Translations under genes and position numbers: made by a program | Source of the DNA: CAWDVK01 sp963805715 | GTDB lineage: Bacteria > Actinomycetota > Actinomycetes > Streptosporangiales > Streptosporangiaceae | DNA: 64,000 nucleotides | Direction of reading: 5' to 3' | Assembly: GCA_963805715.1 (NCBI GenBank) | Contig: CAWDVK010000009.1 | Span: 186,001-250,000, forward strand | Notes under the pieces: generated by a model | What the model was told of the DNA's origin: nothing | The model's database searches: none | What the model saw: only the letters and a program-made list of their open reading frames with translations | In this document: piece after piece, positions 32,396-41,287 of the stretch | Layout of the letters: each line of letters opens with the position of its first letter | Numbering within the stretch: position 1 is the stretch's first letter

Positions 32396-32557
32396 GTGCC
32401 AGGCCGCCTACGTGGCCGCCACGCACGGGCTGGAGGGCCTGTCGAAAGTGATCGCGCTGGAGGGCGGCCCCCGCGGCGTCACCTCTAACACCCGTCCTGT
32501 CCCCGGCTACGTCCGCACGCCGCTCGTCGAGAGGCAGATTGCCGAGCAGGCCCGGCC
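32396..32557 (+). pseudogene. Remnant of a 3-hydroxybutyrate-dehydrogenase-like SDR gene
   Basis: One frame reads AAYVAATHGLEGLSKVIALE, then SNTRPVPGYVRTPLVERQIA. This is the C-terminal half of an SDR from the catalytic-Tyr segment on. The active-site lysine of YxxxK is Thr here, and the NPG motif is changed. Neither the Rossmann N-terminus nor a proper C-terminus is present. Confidence 0.55.
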
Positions 32558-32576
32558 GAGCACTGGCCGGACCGGC

Positions 32577-33233
32577 TCAGCCGCGCGGCCAGGCCGCGAA
32601 CCGCTTCCGCAGCCTGGCCACGTCCGGCGGGCCGAGCCCGAAGGGAGCGAATACCTGGTCGCCCCACCGGTCCAGCCGCTGGCCCGCGTCGGCGAAGTCC
32701 CGGTCCGTCAGGCCCGGATCCAGCCGCCGCGCGAAGCCGATCACCTGCTCCAGGCTGTAGCGCCCGAGCGCGGCCGCCGTGTCCAGGTAGTCACGCGGCT
32801 CGGCCCGGCTGGCCAGCGCGCACACCTTGCCGCCGACCACATCCTCGAGATCCAGGACCGGGCCGATATCCATCATGACCGGCCGCCGGGCCCGGTCGAA
32901 ATGGGCCAGCTGCAGCATCATCTGCTCCCCGCCGGGCCCGGTGATGATCCACTCGGCCAGCGCTTCGCCCATCCCGTAGAACAGGTCGCCGAGACCGCCG
33001 GCCTGGTCCAAGCGCTCGGTCCCGAAGCCGGCCTCGCGCAGCGCCGCTTCCACCGCGTCGGCCGCGGCCTGCACGCCGCCCTGCTCGTCACTGAAAACGT
33101 CAACGTCCTGGGTAGCGCGCTCGATGATGCCATGGGCGATCAGGGCGTTGCCGCCGGCCAGCGCGAAGCCATGCGGGGCGGCGGCGCGCAGCGCGATGGC
33201 GGCCACCTCCCGGTGGAGTCCGCTGACCGGCAT
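32577..33233 (-). CDS. Second AbiEii-like nucleotidyltransferase
   Basis: A 218-residue nucleotidyltransferase. It has FALAGGNALIAHGIIERATQ, then DVDVFSDE: the GG..(x)..R.T.D.D catalytic pattern of the AbiEii/DUF1814 superfamily. A LEDVVGGKVCALASRAEPRD, YLDTAAAL segment is equivalent to the K..R.. RD..D block of the first toxin. The ATG at 33233 (MPVSGLHRE) is chosen because it overlaps the stop of the upstream small gene by one base (TGATG). The partner is unlike the HTH antitoxin at 27959, so this looks like an independent toxin-antitoxin-type module; that is inferred from operon structure. Confidence 0.75.
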   Translation of the reverse strand: MPVSGLHREVAAIALRAAAPHGFALAGGNALIAHGIIERATQDVDVFSDEQGGVQAAADAVEAALREAGFGTERLDQAGGLGDLFYGMGEALAEWIITGPGGEQMMLQLAHFDRARRPVMMDIGPVLDLEDVVGGKVCALASRAEPRDYLDTAAALGRYSLEQVIGFARRLDPGLTDRDFADAGQRLDRWGDQVFAPFGLGPPDVARLRKRFAAWPRG

Positions 33234-33592
33234 CAGCCGGCAGTTACCGCGGCGGCTCGCAGCGCCGGGTGCTGGTCCTCCCACGCCTGCCGCACGCCCC
33301 TGGGCAGGTACAGGTCCGGCCACAGGTCGATGAGCGTGTCACCGTCCAGGTAGGCGGTGAGATCCTCCAGGCGGCCCGCTTCCCGCAGCACGGTCTCGTA
33401 GAGCCACTGCCGCATATCCGGGTCGCCGAGGTCGAACACGTGACCGGGGCAGCTCCAGAACAGCCACAGCGGCAGCTCGACCGCGCCCTCGGCGGGCCCC
33501 CGCAGGTCCGCCAGGCTCGGCGCAACCGTCACCCAGCGCCCGGGACGCGACTGGTACCGGGCCGGGGACGACGCGGCGTGCACGGTGGCCAT
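33233..33592 (-). CDS. Small partner protein of the second AbiEii-like gene
   Basis: A 119-residue protein without a recognised domain. Its core, ADLRGPAEGAVELPLWLFWS, then FDLGDPDMRQWLYETVLREA and a segment ending DTLIDLWPDLYLPR, aligns over its length with the protein at 63645-63968 of this window (shared features: LRGPA-G, LP, L-W, a D-R----Y--VL helix and a final W-L----R). Its stop overlaps the toxin-like start by one base. It is therefore probably the antitoxin or regulator of that module. No classical HTH is visible. ATG at 33592 is chosen because the upstream frame has no protein-like content. Confidence 0.6.
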   Translation of the reverse strand: MATVHAASSPARYQSRPGRWVTVAPSLADLRGPAEGAVELPLWLFWSCPGHVFDLGDPDMRQWLYETVLREAGRLEDLTAYLDGDTLIDLWPDLYLPRGVRQAWEDQHPALRAAAVTAG

Positions 33593-33708
33593 GCAGCCAG
33601 GGTAACATCCCCGGCGCCTGGTCGAAAATACGCTCGATAGATGCGCCCTGCCGAGCCTGCTAACCAGAAGGCCGGCCGGGCTTGCGGCGGGGGCGGGCTT
33701 CTGTGTGG

Positions 33709-34167
33709 TCACTCGCCCAGCACGGAGCGGGGGCTGCTGCGCTGCCGGGATCGCACTGCGATCCAGAGATACACGGCCGCGAGCAGCACCAGGCACGCCG
33801 CCCCGGCCCCGATGGTGAACCAGCTGTCGCCGTCACCCGCACCGGGCAGCGTGACGACCGACGGACTGGAAGGATCGTAGACGACGGTGATCTCTGATCC
33901 GATCACGTAATCCAGTCCTTCGTCAGGGGTGTCGAGGACTCCCTCCTCGTGCTGTCCGGTGATGGTGGTGTAGCCGACCAGCACCGCGTTCCTGCCGACC
34001 CCGTTGTTCTCGAGCACGACCGAGAACACCCTGATGCCGTTCTTGCTGATCTGACGGGCATGTGCCAGATCGGAAAGGCCGACACCGATGGAGGCGAACC
34101 CGATCACCAGCAGCAGCACCGTGCCGAAGATCGCTCGGGTCCGATTGGGGTTGCGCCGGCCGGTCAT
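33709..34167 (-). CDS. DUF3592-like two-helix membrane protein
   Basis: A 152-residue protein with one helix near the N-terminus (AIFGTVLLLVIGFASIGVGL), an extracytoplasmic beta-rich domain (about 35-105) and a second helix near the C-terminus (FTIGAGAACLVLLAAVYLWI). The middle section with a YDPSSPSV turn just before the second helix is characteristic of DUF3592 proteins. Function is unknown. The gene is alone, 115 bp from the small AbiEii partner gene and 128 bp from the neprosin gene, in the same direction as both. Confidence 0.7.
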   Translation of the reverse strand: MTGRRNPNRTRAIFGTVLLLVIGFASIGVGLSDLAHARQISKNGIRVFSVVLENNGVGRNAVLVGYTTITGQHEEGVLDTPDEGLDYVIGSEITVVYDPSSPSVVTLPGAGDGDSWFTIGAGAACLVLLAAVYLWIAVRSRQRSSPRSVLGE

Positions 34168-34295
34168 GGTTCTGTCCGCTTCCCTTCACCGTCGCAGGCG
34201 GGCGTGACGCAGGATAGACCCGCCGGTTCCGATGATGTGAACGGACTTGCCTGGATCAGCCAGCATCCTCGTCCCCGGCTGACTGCGCTGCGCGA

Positions 34296-35444
34296 TCAGC
34301 TGCCGGGCCCGCCCAGCCTGATCGCGCCGAAGCCGGTGTGAGCCACGGTGTAGAACTTCGGGCCGGTCTGGTAAAGCGACTGCTGGTCGTAGTAGAAGCA
34401 GCGCCACGCTGCGGCATTGACGTCGCACAAGGTCGACATGGGGGCGGCATGCGGGCTGCTGGCGAACAGCCCGTCGCCCATCTGGGTGAACGGGGGCACG
34501 CCATTGTTGGTCGCCACTTCACCGAACCACTGGACCTGCTGCGAGGCCTGGAACTGCCCGTCCCACAGCGAGCCGGGGAAGTAGCCAAGCCACTGGTCGT
34601 TGAACCACGCCCACCAGCTGCCCTGGTAGAAGACGTACCCGTCGTACACCTGGTGACCGACCAGCGGGGAAAGGTCCATGCCCGGGTAGTAGGTGTTGCT
34701 GTACTGCTGATAGCCGCAGCCGTCGTAGCACGTCGGATTCCAGTTCAGCCAGTGGAAGACGAAGAGCTCGGGATCCGGGTCGCCAGAGGAGACGCTTGAC
34801 CCGATTTCCACGATATTGCCGTCGCTCTTGCCCGCCTGCACCGATAGCTCCTCGAGGGCATGGCCGGCCCCGACGACGACCGGCTTCTCGATGGTCATCG
34901 TGTGACCGCCGCCCTGGTCCGTCCTGGAATCGGTCGCCCCGGCCCAGTAGTAGCAGTATCCGTCCTCGAATGTGCCGTCACACGGCGGTCCTGCGGGCGC
35001 CTGCGGGCCCCGTCCGGCGAGACCCTGGTCGTGCCCCCGGGCCAGCCGGGCCTGGTCCGGGTTGCCGTTGGGCAGGCCTTTCCGCAGGGCCCTGACGACC
35101 GGGATCTCGCCGACCGGGCAGACCGGCTTGATCGTGATCGCCGGCACCGCCGCCTGCACCGTCTGTCCGGCGCCTCTCCTGGCCAGCACCGCCTTGAGCA
35201 CGCCTAGCGGCGGCGGCTGGATCTTAGGCCGCCTGGTGCAGGTCACCTTGCCGCGGTGCACGATGACGGCGCTGCGCGCCGATGCCGGGGCCGCCATCGC
35301 GCCCGGCGCCAGGACGGCCAGGCTGACGGCGGTGACGAGGGCACCGGAGGCGGCAAGCGCGCCCACCTCCCGGCAGCGGCTCCGCCAGCCGGGTCTGATG
35401 ATCTTGCGTGCCCGCCGCCGGGGCGAAGGTAGGTTTCCGGACAT
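34296..35444 (-). CDS. Secreted neprosin-type (DUF239) prolyl endopeptidase-like protein
   Basis: A 382-residue protein with a Sec-type signal peptide: a basic n-region (PSPRRRARKIIRPGWRSR), a hydrophobic stretch (VGALAASGALVTAVSLAVLA) and an AMAAPA cleavage area near residue 50. The C-terminal domain (about 165-380) is rich in aromatic residues and resembles neprosin: GHTMTIEKPVVVGAGHALEE, a PELFVFHWLNWNPTCYDGCG segment, and WWAWFNDQWLGYFPGSLWDG. Neprosins are glutamate-type peptidases cutting after proline, known from pitcher plants and bacteria. Start ATG at 35444 has AGGGA upstream. It is adjacent to another probable exported protein at 35814. Confidence 0.8.
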   Translation of the reverse strand: MSGNLPSPRRRARKIIRPGWRSRCREVGALAASGALVTAVSLAVLAPGAMAAPASARSAVIVHRGKVTCTRRPKIQPPPLGVLKAVLARRGAGQTVQAAVPAITIKPVCPVGEIPVVRALRKGLPNGNPDQARLARGHDQGLAGRGPQAPAGPPCDGTFEDGYCYYWAGATDSRTDQGGGHTMTIEKPVVVGAGHALEELSVQAGKSDGNIVEIGSSVSSGDPDPELFVFHWLNWNPTCYDGCGYQQYSNTYYPGMDLSPLVGHQVYDGYVFYQGSWWAWFNDQWLGYFPGSLWDGQFQASQQVQWFGEVATNNGVPPFTQMGDGLFASSPHAAPMSTLCDVNAAAWRCFYYDQQSLYQTGPKFYTVAHTGFGAIRLGGPGS

Positions 35445-35813
35445 CACCACGTCCCTTTCGTGCCTGGAGGTTGCTGCTCGTCTGCCGTACCGGAGCAGGC
35501 AGCGCTCATCCAGATACACCCGGGCGGCGGACCATGGTTCCGGCGGACGCGACGCTGAGCTGCCCGCGGCCGGACCGGGTCGGGCCTCGAGGTAGCGCAG
35601 CAGGGCCAGCACCAGCACCGCGACGGCCAGCAGCGCCGCGCCGGAGCCTGCGCCGGCTTCCCGGTCACCATCACGCGCGCCCCGTCTCCCGGCGCGCTCG
35701 GGGGCGGGGCCGGCGACTACCACGCTAGGGATCGTGCGGTACGGGCGGAATCCGGCTGCCACCCGCCTCGGGCCGGGGGATATCCCCCGGCCCGGCTGCC
35801 GCGCAGGACCGCC
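35445..35813. other. Spacer without a recognised gene
   Basis: On the minus strand the neprosin frame continues upstream for about 105 codons without a stop. This part includes one hydrophobic run (GSGAALLAVAVLVLALLRYL), but it has no start with a ribosome-binding site and no domain match. I regard it as non-coding leader/promoter DNA, with a small membrane protein as a low-probability alternative. Confidence 0.35.
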
Positions 35814-37349
35814 TCACTGATACGAGATCATCACCGGCTGCGGGGACCTCGCCATGGTCTGCACGGGACTGAGCATCGGATGATCTTTCCGGTAGAAGTT
35901 CTTCCAGCCGAAGAACACTCCCGGCGGAGCGGCCCCGGTGACGGCATCCCACGTCTGCTGCTTGTCGCCCGGGCTGCCCTGGCCGTCCATGTGGATGACG
36001 ATCGCGAGGTCGTCGTGATGAGTATTGAGCTGGCGCTCGCCGCGGATCATCGACAGCTCGAACTGGTGCAGGACCAGCAGCTTCTGCGGCAGGTGGTAGC
36101 GCGCGGTCAGGGCAGCCAGCCAGCTGATCACGGTATTGACCTCGGCGATGCGGACGCTGCCGATCTGCTTCAGCGGCAGCTGTCCTGGCTGCAGCTTCCA
36201 CTCAGGGTCCAGGGCCAGGCCAACATCGGGCAGCTTCAGCAGCGACCGGTACCTCTCGGCCTGGGCGAGCAGGCTGGCCCGGCCTGGCTGCAGGTCGAGG
36301 ACCACGTACAGGCCGGCCGTTATCGCGCGCCGCACCCAGGGCCGCAGCGATGCCACCGGCGACTCGTAGGAGTAGCTGCCGTCCGGCCCGGGCGATCCCT
36401 GCGCGACGGTGGCGATGATCTCGAAGGCGGGCACGACAGGCACGCGGCTGAGCGCCCGGTACGGCGCGGCGGCTTCCCGCACCCGCCTGATGCTGGCGCG
36501 CAGGCCCTGCTGGCCGAGGGCTCCGAGTGCGGCAGCGCCCGGGTGGCCGTAGAGGGCGACCAGCCTGTGCAGGGGGAACAGCACCTGGCCGCCGCCGGGT
36601 AGCTGCACGCCGGTCACCGCGACGGCGAGCCGGGCGGCCAGCCGGCCTGGCGGCCCGAAACCCGCTCCGAGGGCGACGACCTGGCGCGGCCTGGCGGCGC
36701 AGAGCGCGGTGATCGCGGCCGGGTCAGCCCGCGGGTCGTAGCCGTGCACGCTGATCAGCCGGGCTCCGGCCAACTGCGCGGTTGCCGCGGCCGCCATGGT
36801 CGCCGCGGCCGGCCCGCCCTGGTGCACGAGCAGGACGACGCGGTGAAGCGACCGCGGCGCGCCCGTCGCGGGCAGCCTTGCCGGGTCGGTGACGACCCGG
36901 ATCCCGGCTAGCTCAGCCGAGAGCGCACCCGCGGCCACGCCGGCGGCGAGCACTGCGCGGGGATGCAGGGCCATGATCTCCGCCCGCGTCACGGCGCTGA
37001 TCGCGGGCGGCTGCGGCCGGCCGGGCCCGTCCGCCGCGGTGCCGCTGCCCGCTCCGGCCCCGGCCGGCAATGCGGCGAGCAGCAGGGGCGCATGAGCCCG
37101 CTCGGCCCGGGCCGCGGCAGCGGCCAGGCCAGCGGGGCTGGCCGCGCTGGCCACGACGACGACCGGGGCGGAGGCCAGTAACTCCCGTGCCGCGCCCGCG
37201 GCGAGCGTATCGGCCGGGCCGGCCAGCACCGATGCCGCCGGTCCGGGCAGCCGGGTCCGTGCTGCTGGCGGGGCGGCGGCCGGGCGCGACTGCGCCGCTG
37301 CGCCTGAACAGGATGCCGCGCAGGCCGCCGCGGACAGCAGCATGATCAT
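35814..37349 (-). CDS. Exported protein with cell-wall-binding-repeat-like and TIM-barrel-like parts
   Basis: About 511 residues. A signal peptide (MIMLLSAAACAASCSGAAA; possible lipobox or Sec signal) is followed by a Pro/Ala linker. The part to about residue 280 shows repeating 'VVVVASAASPAGLAAAAARA' and 'LLLAALPAGAG' alternation, like cell-wall-binding repeat 2 modules. The C-terminal part (about 285-510) looks like an alpha/beta barrel with VVLDLQPGRASLLAQAERYR and VGLALDPEWKLQPGQLPLKQ, acidic residues after strands as in glycosidase-like folds. I do not know its substrate. ATG at 37349 is chosen; the frame continues to 37460. An envelope role is inferred. Confidence 0.6.
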   Translation of the reverse strand: MIMLLSAAACAASCSGAAAQSRPAAAPPAARTRLPGPAASVLAGPADTLAAGAARELLASAPVVVVASAASPAGLAAAAARAERAHAPLLLAALPAGAGAGSGTAADGPGRPQPPAISAVTRAEIMALHPRAVLAAGVAAGALSAELAGIRVVTDPARLPATGAPRSLHRVVLLVHQGGPAAATMAAAATAQLAGARLISVHGYDPRADPAAITALCAARPRQVVALGAGFGPPGRLAARLAVAVTGVQLPGGGQVLFPLHRLVALYGHPGAAALGALGQQGLRASIRRVREAAAPYRALSRVPVVPAFEIIATVAQGSPGPDGSYSYESPVASLRPWVRRAITAGLYVVLDLQPGRASLLAQAERYRSLLKLPDVGLALDPEWKLQPGQLPLKQIGSVRIAEVNTVISWLAALTARYHLPQKLLVLHQFELSMIRGERQLNTHHDDLAIVIHMDGQGSPGDKQQTWDAVTGAAPPGVFFGWKNFYRKDHPMLSPVQTMARSPQPVMISYQ

Positions 37350-37460
37350 GCGGACGGCGCAGTGCAGACGGAGGCGCCGTCCGCCGGCCCGCCGGGTCGT
37401 CCCATGGCATCCAGGTAGCACGATCGCAGGGCCCCCAGCCTCACATCGGTACATCGGCAC

Positions 37461-37732
37461 TTCGCCCGAGGCGAGGTTACTCCGGGCCGGAGAATCTTAC
37501 CGCCAGGAAGCCAAGCATGGCCTGCCGTGTCCTGGCGGGCGAGCCGCGCACTGCGCGGCCGGGGTGCGGACGCACTGACGGCCTCCGCCCGGCCGGGCCA
37601 GATGATCACCTACTGTGACAGAGGTCCCGGCAGAACGTGACGTAAGGCCGTGATGAACGCGAATGCCGAGCGAGACGCTGATTCTCCTGGACTGTGCAAC
37701 CCCCGGCACGGATCACGAGAGGGGGCGCGGAC
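37461..37732. promoter_or_regulatory. Divergent intergenic region before the CBS-BON gene
   Basis: About 270 bp between two divergent genes. No protein-like frame is present. The right end holds the GAGAGGGGG ribosome-binding site (about 37716-37724) of the CBS gene. Promoters for both directions must lie here but no clear hexamers stand out. Confidence 0.35.
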
Positions 37733-38894
37733 ATGGCACGCAGCGATATCCACCGGGACGCCATGCTCCGTCATCTGGGCGTCACGTATTACGAGTCCCT
37801 GCACGGCAGTGCCACTGCGGCCGATGTGTCCCGTGCGGTCAATTCCGTCGAGGATCACGCCTGGCAGCACTCAGGGGATCGGCCCGCGGCAGCCGCGTCC
37901 TCGACCGCCGCTGCCCACGGCCGCTGCGAGGGGAAGCAGCATCACGGGCGATGGCACTCCCGGATCGGGGACGTCATGACCACGAACGTGGTGACCGTCG
38001 AACGGAGAACCCCGTACAAGGAGATCGCCGCGGTGATGGCGCAGCACGGGATCAGCGGCGTGCCGGTTCTGGTCCTGGGGCGCCACGTCGCCGGCCTGGT
38101 GTCCGAGGCCGATCTGCTCAGCGTGCAGGACCAGCGCGCGCGGGAGGCCCAGCTTGACTCGGGCAGCCACCACCTCCACTGGCACGCCGGCGACAAGAAG
38201 CACTGGGGCCTCACGGCGGGTGAGCTCGATGACCTCGCCGGCCATCACGATCCATCCGGACGCCACGCTGCCGGCCGCGGCGAGGCTGATGAACAGCCGC
38301 CACCTCAAGCGGCTGCCGGTGGTCGAGCCAGGAACGGTGTTCGGGGGCGGCGTCGGCGGCAGGCTGATCGGGATCGTGAGCCGCTGCGACCTGCTGAGCG
38401 TCTTCCTCCGGCCAGATGAGGACATCGCACGGGAAGTGCGCGAGATGCTCAGCCAGATCCTGCTCGCGGACCCGGCCAGCGTCACCGTGCGGGTCCGGGG
38501 CGGCGTCGTCACCCTGGCCGGCCAGCTCGGGTCCGCCGAGCAGCATGACCTGATCAAGGTCGCGGCCCGGCTGACCTGGGATATCGACGGCGTGGTGGAC
38601 GTCGTGAACAAGCTCAGCGCCGTCGAGTCGTCCACGCAGTCGGTCCAGGCTCCCGGCCTGCGGTACAGCGGCGCGCCAGCCACGCCAGCGGACATGGTGG
38701 CCAGTGCCTACGATTTCGCCGGGCAGCTGCTCGCCTCCCAGCGGAAGTTCGCGCAGAACGTGATCGAGGCGACCATGCCGGTGCTGGGCGGCAGGCAAGG
38801 CCCGGCACCGCCGGAAGGCCCGGCGGCCGGGGAAGGCCAGGAAGACCCGGCGCGCGCAGAGGGCCCGGTGGCCGGCCAGGGCGGCGCCAGCTAG
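37733..38894 (+). pseudogene. CBS-CBS-BON domain protein with a single-base frameshift
   Basis: The frame from ATG 37733 gives an N-terminal segment and the first CBS domain: IGDVMTTNVVTVERRTPYKE, then GISGVPVLVLGRHVAGLVSE. At GAGCTCG (38222-38228) homology jumps to the +1 frame. There MTSPAITIHPDATLPAAARL (ATG 38229) begins the second CBS domain, followed by LIGIVSRCDLLSVFLRPDED and a BON domain (VTVRVRGGVVTLAGQLGSAE) to about residue 200 of that frame. Removing one base at about 38228 restores a continuous ~386-residue protein. CBS domains bind adenosyl ligands; BON domains bind membrane or phospholipid. The rest of the protein looks intact, so this is either a recent mutation or a sequencing error. 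Confidence 0.8.
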
Positions 38895-38913
38895 CGGCCC
38901 GGAAAGCCGCCGC

Positions 38914-39996
38914 CTAGACCTCCGCCATGGCCTGGGCGAACTGCGCCGCGTACAACCGCGCGTAGGCGCCGCCCGCGGCGAGCAGCTCAGCGTGCGTGCC
39001 CTGCTCGACGATCTGGCCGGACTCCATCACCAGGATCAGGTCGGCATCCCGGATGGCGGACAGCCGGTGCGCGATCACGAAGCTGGTCCGGCCGCGGCGC
39101 AGCTTGTTCATCGCCCGCTGGATCAGCACCTCGGTGCGGGTGTCGACCGAGCTGGTGGCCTCGTCCAGGATCAGGATCGCGGGCCGGGCGAGGAACGCCC
39201 GCGCGATCGTGATCAGCTGCCGCTCCCCCATGCTGACATTCGCGCCCTCGTCGTCGAGGACGGTCTCGTAGCCGTCGGGCAGCGTGTGCACGAACCGGTC
39301 CACGTAGGCGGCACGGGCGGCCTCGATGATCTGCTCGCGGGTCGCCCCGGCCGCGCCGTAGCCGATGTTGTCCGCGATCGTCCCGCCGAACAGCCAGGCG
39401 TCCTGCAGCACCATCCCGGTCAGGCCGCGCAGCTCTTCCCGGCTCATCGCGGCGATGTCGATGCCGTCGATCAGGATCCGCCCGGAGCTCACCTCGTAGA
39501 ACCGCATCAGCAGGTTGACCAGGGTGGTCTTGCCGGCGCCGGTCGGCCCGACGATCGCGACCGTCTGGCCGGGCTGCACGGTCAGCGACAGGTGCTCGAT
39601 CAGCGGCCGGTCCGGCACATATCGAAACGACACGTCGGCGAACTCCACCCGGCCGCCGGCCAGCGCCGGGCGGGCCGGCTCCGCCGGATCCGGCTCCTGC
39701 TCGCCGGCATCCAGCAGCGCGAACACCCGCTCGGCCGAGGCGACGCCGGACTGCAGCAGGTTGGCCATGCTGGCCACCTGGGTGAGCGGCTGGCTGAACT
39801 GGCGCGAGTACTGGATGAACGCCTGCACGCTGCCCAGCGACAGCTGCCCGGTGGCCACCTGGAGCGCCCCGACCACGGCCACGAGCACGTAGTTCAGGTT
39901 GCCGATGAACATCATGGCGGGCTGGATGCAGCCGGAGATGAACTGGGCCCGGTAGCTGGCCTGGAACAGTGCCTCGTTGCGCTCGGTGAAGGCTGG
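38914..39996 (-). pseudogene. ABC exporter (fused permease-ATPase), 5' half missing
   Basis: The reading frame holds the last TM helices (GCIQPAMMFIGNLNYVLVAV) and a full ATPase domain: Walker A VGPTGAGKTTLV, Q-loop LQDAWLFGG, signature VSMGERQ (usually LSGGQ), Walker B ILILDEATSSVD and H-loop AHRLS. It starts abruptly with PAFTERNEALFQASYR exactly where the glucoamylase gene's stop ends (39998). The first ~200 residues, with TM1-4, are missing. The frame is open further upstream, but antisense-like and unrelated. It would be non-functional as an exporter unless expressed as a fusion; a heterodimer partner gene is not adjacent. Confidence 0.75.
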
Positions 39997-39997
39997 G

Positions 39998-41287
39998 TTA
40001 CCTGGCGCGGACCGCGGACAGGAACGAGGCGTAGCTCCAGGACAGGTTGCTGACGCTCTTCTCGTAGCCGGTCGAGGCGTCGAACTGCTCGCTGAGCTCG
40101 AGGTGATCGCTGTGGAAGATGATTGCCTGCAGCATCTGGTCGCCGGCGCTCTGCAGGGCCGCCGCTGCTGCGGCCGGCGTCGTCTGCGCGCCGATTCCGG
40201 CCTGGCTGAAGAAGCTGGCGGAGTTGGCGTCGAGGGGAACCGTTCCGGCGGCGGTGATCGCGCTCGCCAGCCGGTAGCAGAGCTCGGCGAAGTTGGCCGT
40301 GGGCACCGCCCAGGGGTGGTCACCCACCTGAGCATCGGTGTCACCGTCGTAGAGGTCCCCCGGATAGCGCCCGAGCAGGGGACCGATGCCGCGTTGCTGA
40401 TCGGGCCCGTTGATCGGGTAGAAGTAGCTCGAGGCCGGGTCGGCCCACTGGCTGCGCAGCAGCGCGGCGGTCGCCAGCAGCCTGGTATCGGTCACCGGCA
40501 CGGCGCCGTAGATCGCGGCCATGACGATGTCGATGTTGGGGTCGTAGGGAGTTTTGTCGGTCGGGACCGGGAGCAGCGACTGGTAGTACTGACCGTTCCA
40601 GTGCTCCTGGAGGGCGTTCTGCAGCCAGGGTATGGCGGTGCTGAGCCACCCCGGGACCGGGATCTCGAGGGTGTTGCCGGTGATCGCCTGGAAACACTGC
40701 AGCTGCACGGCGCGGGCGAAGAACGAGGCACCGGTCTCCTCCTCCCACAGATTGACCGTCTCGCCCTGGTAGGCGCCCTGCAGGAAGTTCAGGTTCGCTG
40801 CGATCACGGCGTTCGCCACGGTCTGGGTCGGCGCGTCGAGCTGGGAGAACAGCTGCAGGATCGCCAGCGTCTGGAGGGCAGGCCCGTCGGTCTGATCGCT
40901 CCAGTTCCGCGGCGCGCCGTTGATGAAGAACGACCCGAGATCGAAGTCGCCGCCCGAGTTCTGGCAGATCTGCGCGAACTGCACGTAGTCGATCAGCGGC
41001 TGGCTAGTGGGGACCGTGCCCGCCGCCAGCTCGATCGCCACGATCGCCGCGTCGCGCGTCCAGTTGTAGACATAATCCTGGGTCACGTTCGTGGCGCTGT
41101 TCTCCCACGACGGTGAGGCGAGCACGCACCCGGGCTGCGACAGGACATGCGCGTTCTCCGGGTCCTCGAACACGAATCCGTCCGACGCGACGTTGCGGAA
41201 CATCAGCCAGAACATGTACGGAGCGATTGCCGTCAGGTTCGACTGCGCCGCCGCAACCTGCACCTCGCTGTACTGTAATTCGCCCAC
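39998..41287 (-). CDS. GH15 glucoamylase-like protein
   Basis: About 429 residues with the (alpha/alpha)6-barrel signatures of GH15. These are VTQDYVYNWTRDAAIVAIEL near the N-terminus, GGDFDLGSFFINGAPRNWSD with QTDGPALQTLAI, LWEEETGASFFARAVQLQC with the putative general-acid Glu, and HSDHLELSEQFDASTGYEKS with the catalytic-base Glu near the C-terminus. It would release glucose from the non-reducing ends of alpha-glucans or glucan-like oligosaccharides. The GTG at 41287 is the best start, with GAGGG about 11 nt upstream; a longer frame to 41731 lacks homology. There is no clear signal peptide, so it may be cytoplasmic. It is followed directly by the truncated ABC exporter. Confidence 0.85.
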   Translation of the reverse strand: MGELQYSEVQVAAAQSNLTAIAPYMFWLMFRNVASDGFVFEDPENAHVLSQPGCVLASPSWENSATNVTQDYVYNWTRDAAIVAIELAAGTVPTSQPLIDYVQFAQICQNSGGDFDLGSFFINGAPRNWSDQTDGPALQTLAILQLFSQLDAPTQTVANAVIAANLNFLQGAYQGETVNLWEEETGASFFARAVQLQCFQAITGNTLEIPVPGWLSTAIPWLQNALQEHWNGQYYQSLLPVPTDKTPYDPNIDIVMAAIYGAVPVTDTRLLATAALLRSQWADPASSYFYPINGPDQQRGIGPLLGRYPGDLYDGDTDAQVGDHPWAVPTANFAELCYRLASAITAAGTVPLDANSASFFSQAGIGAQTTPAAAAAALQSAGDQMLQAIIFHSDHLELSEQFDASTGYEKSVSNLSWSYASFLSAVRAR

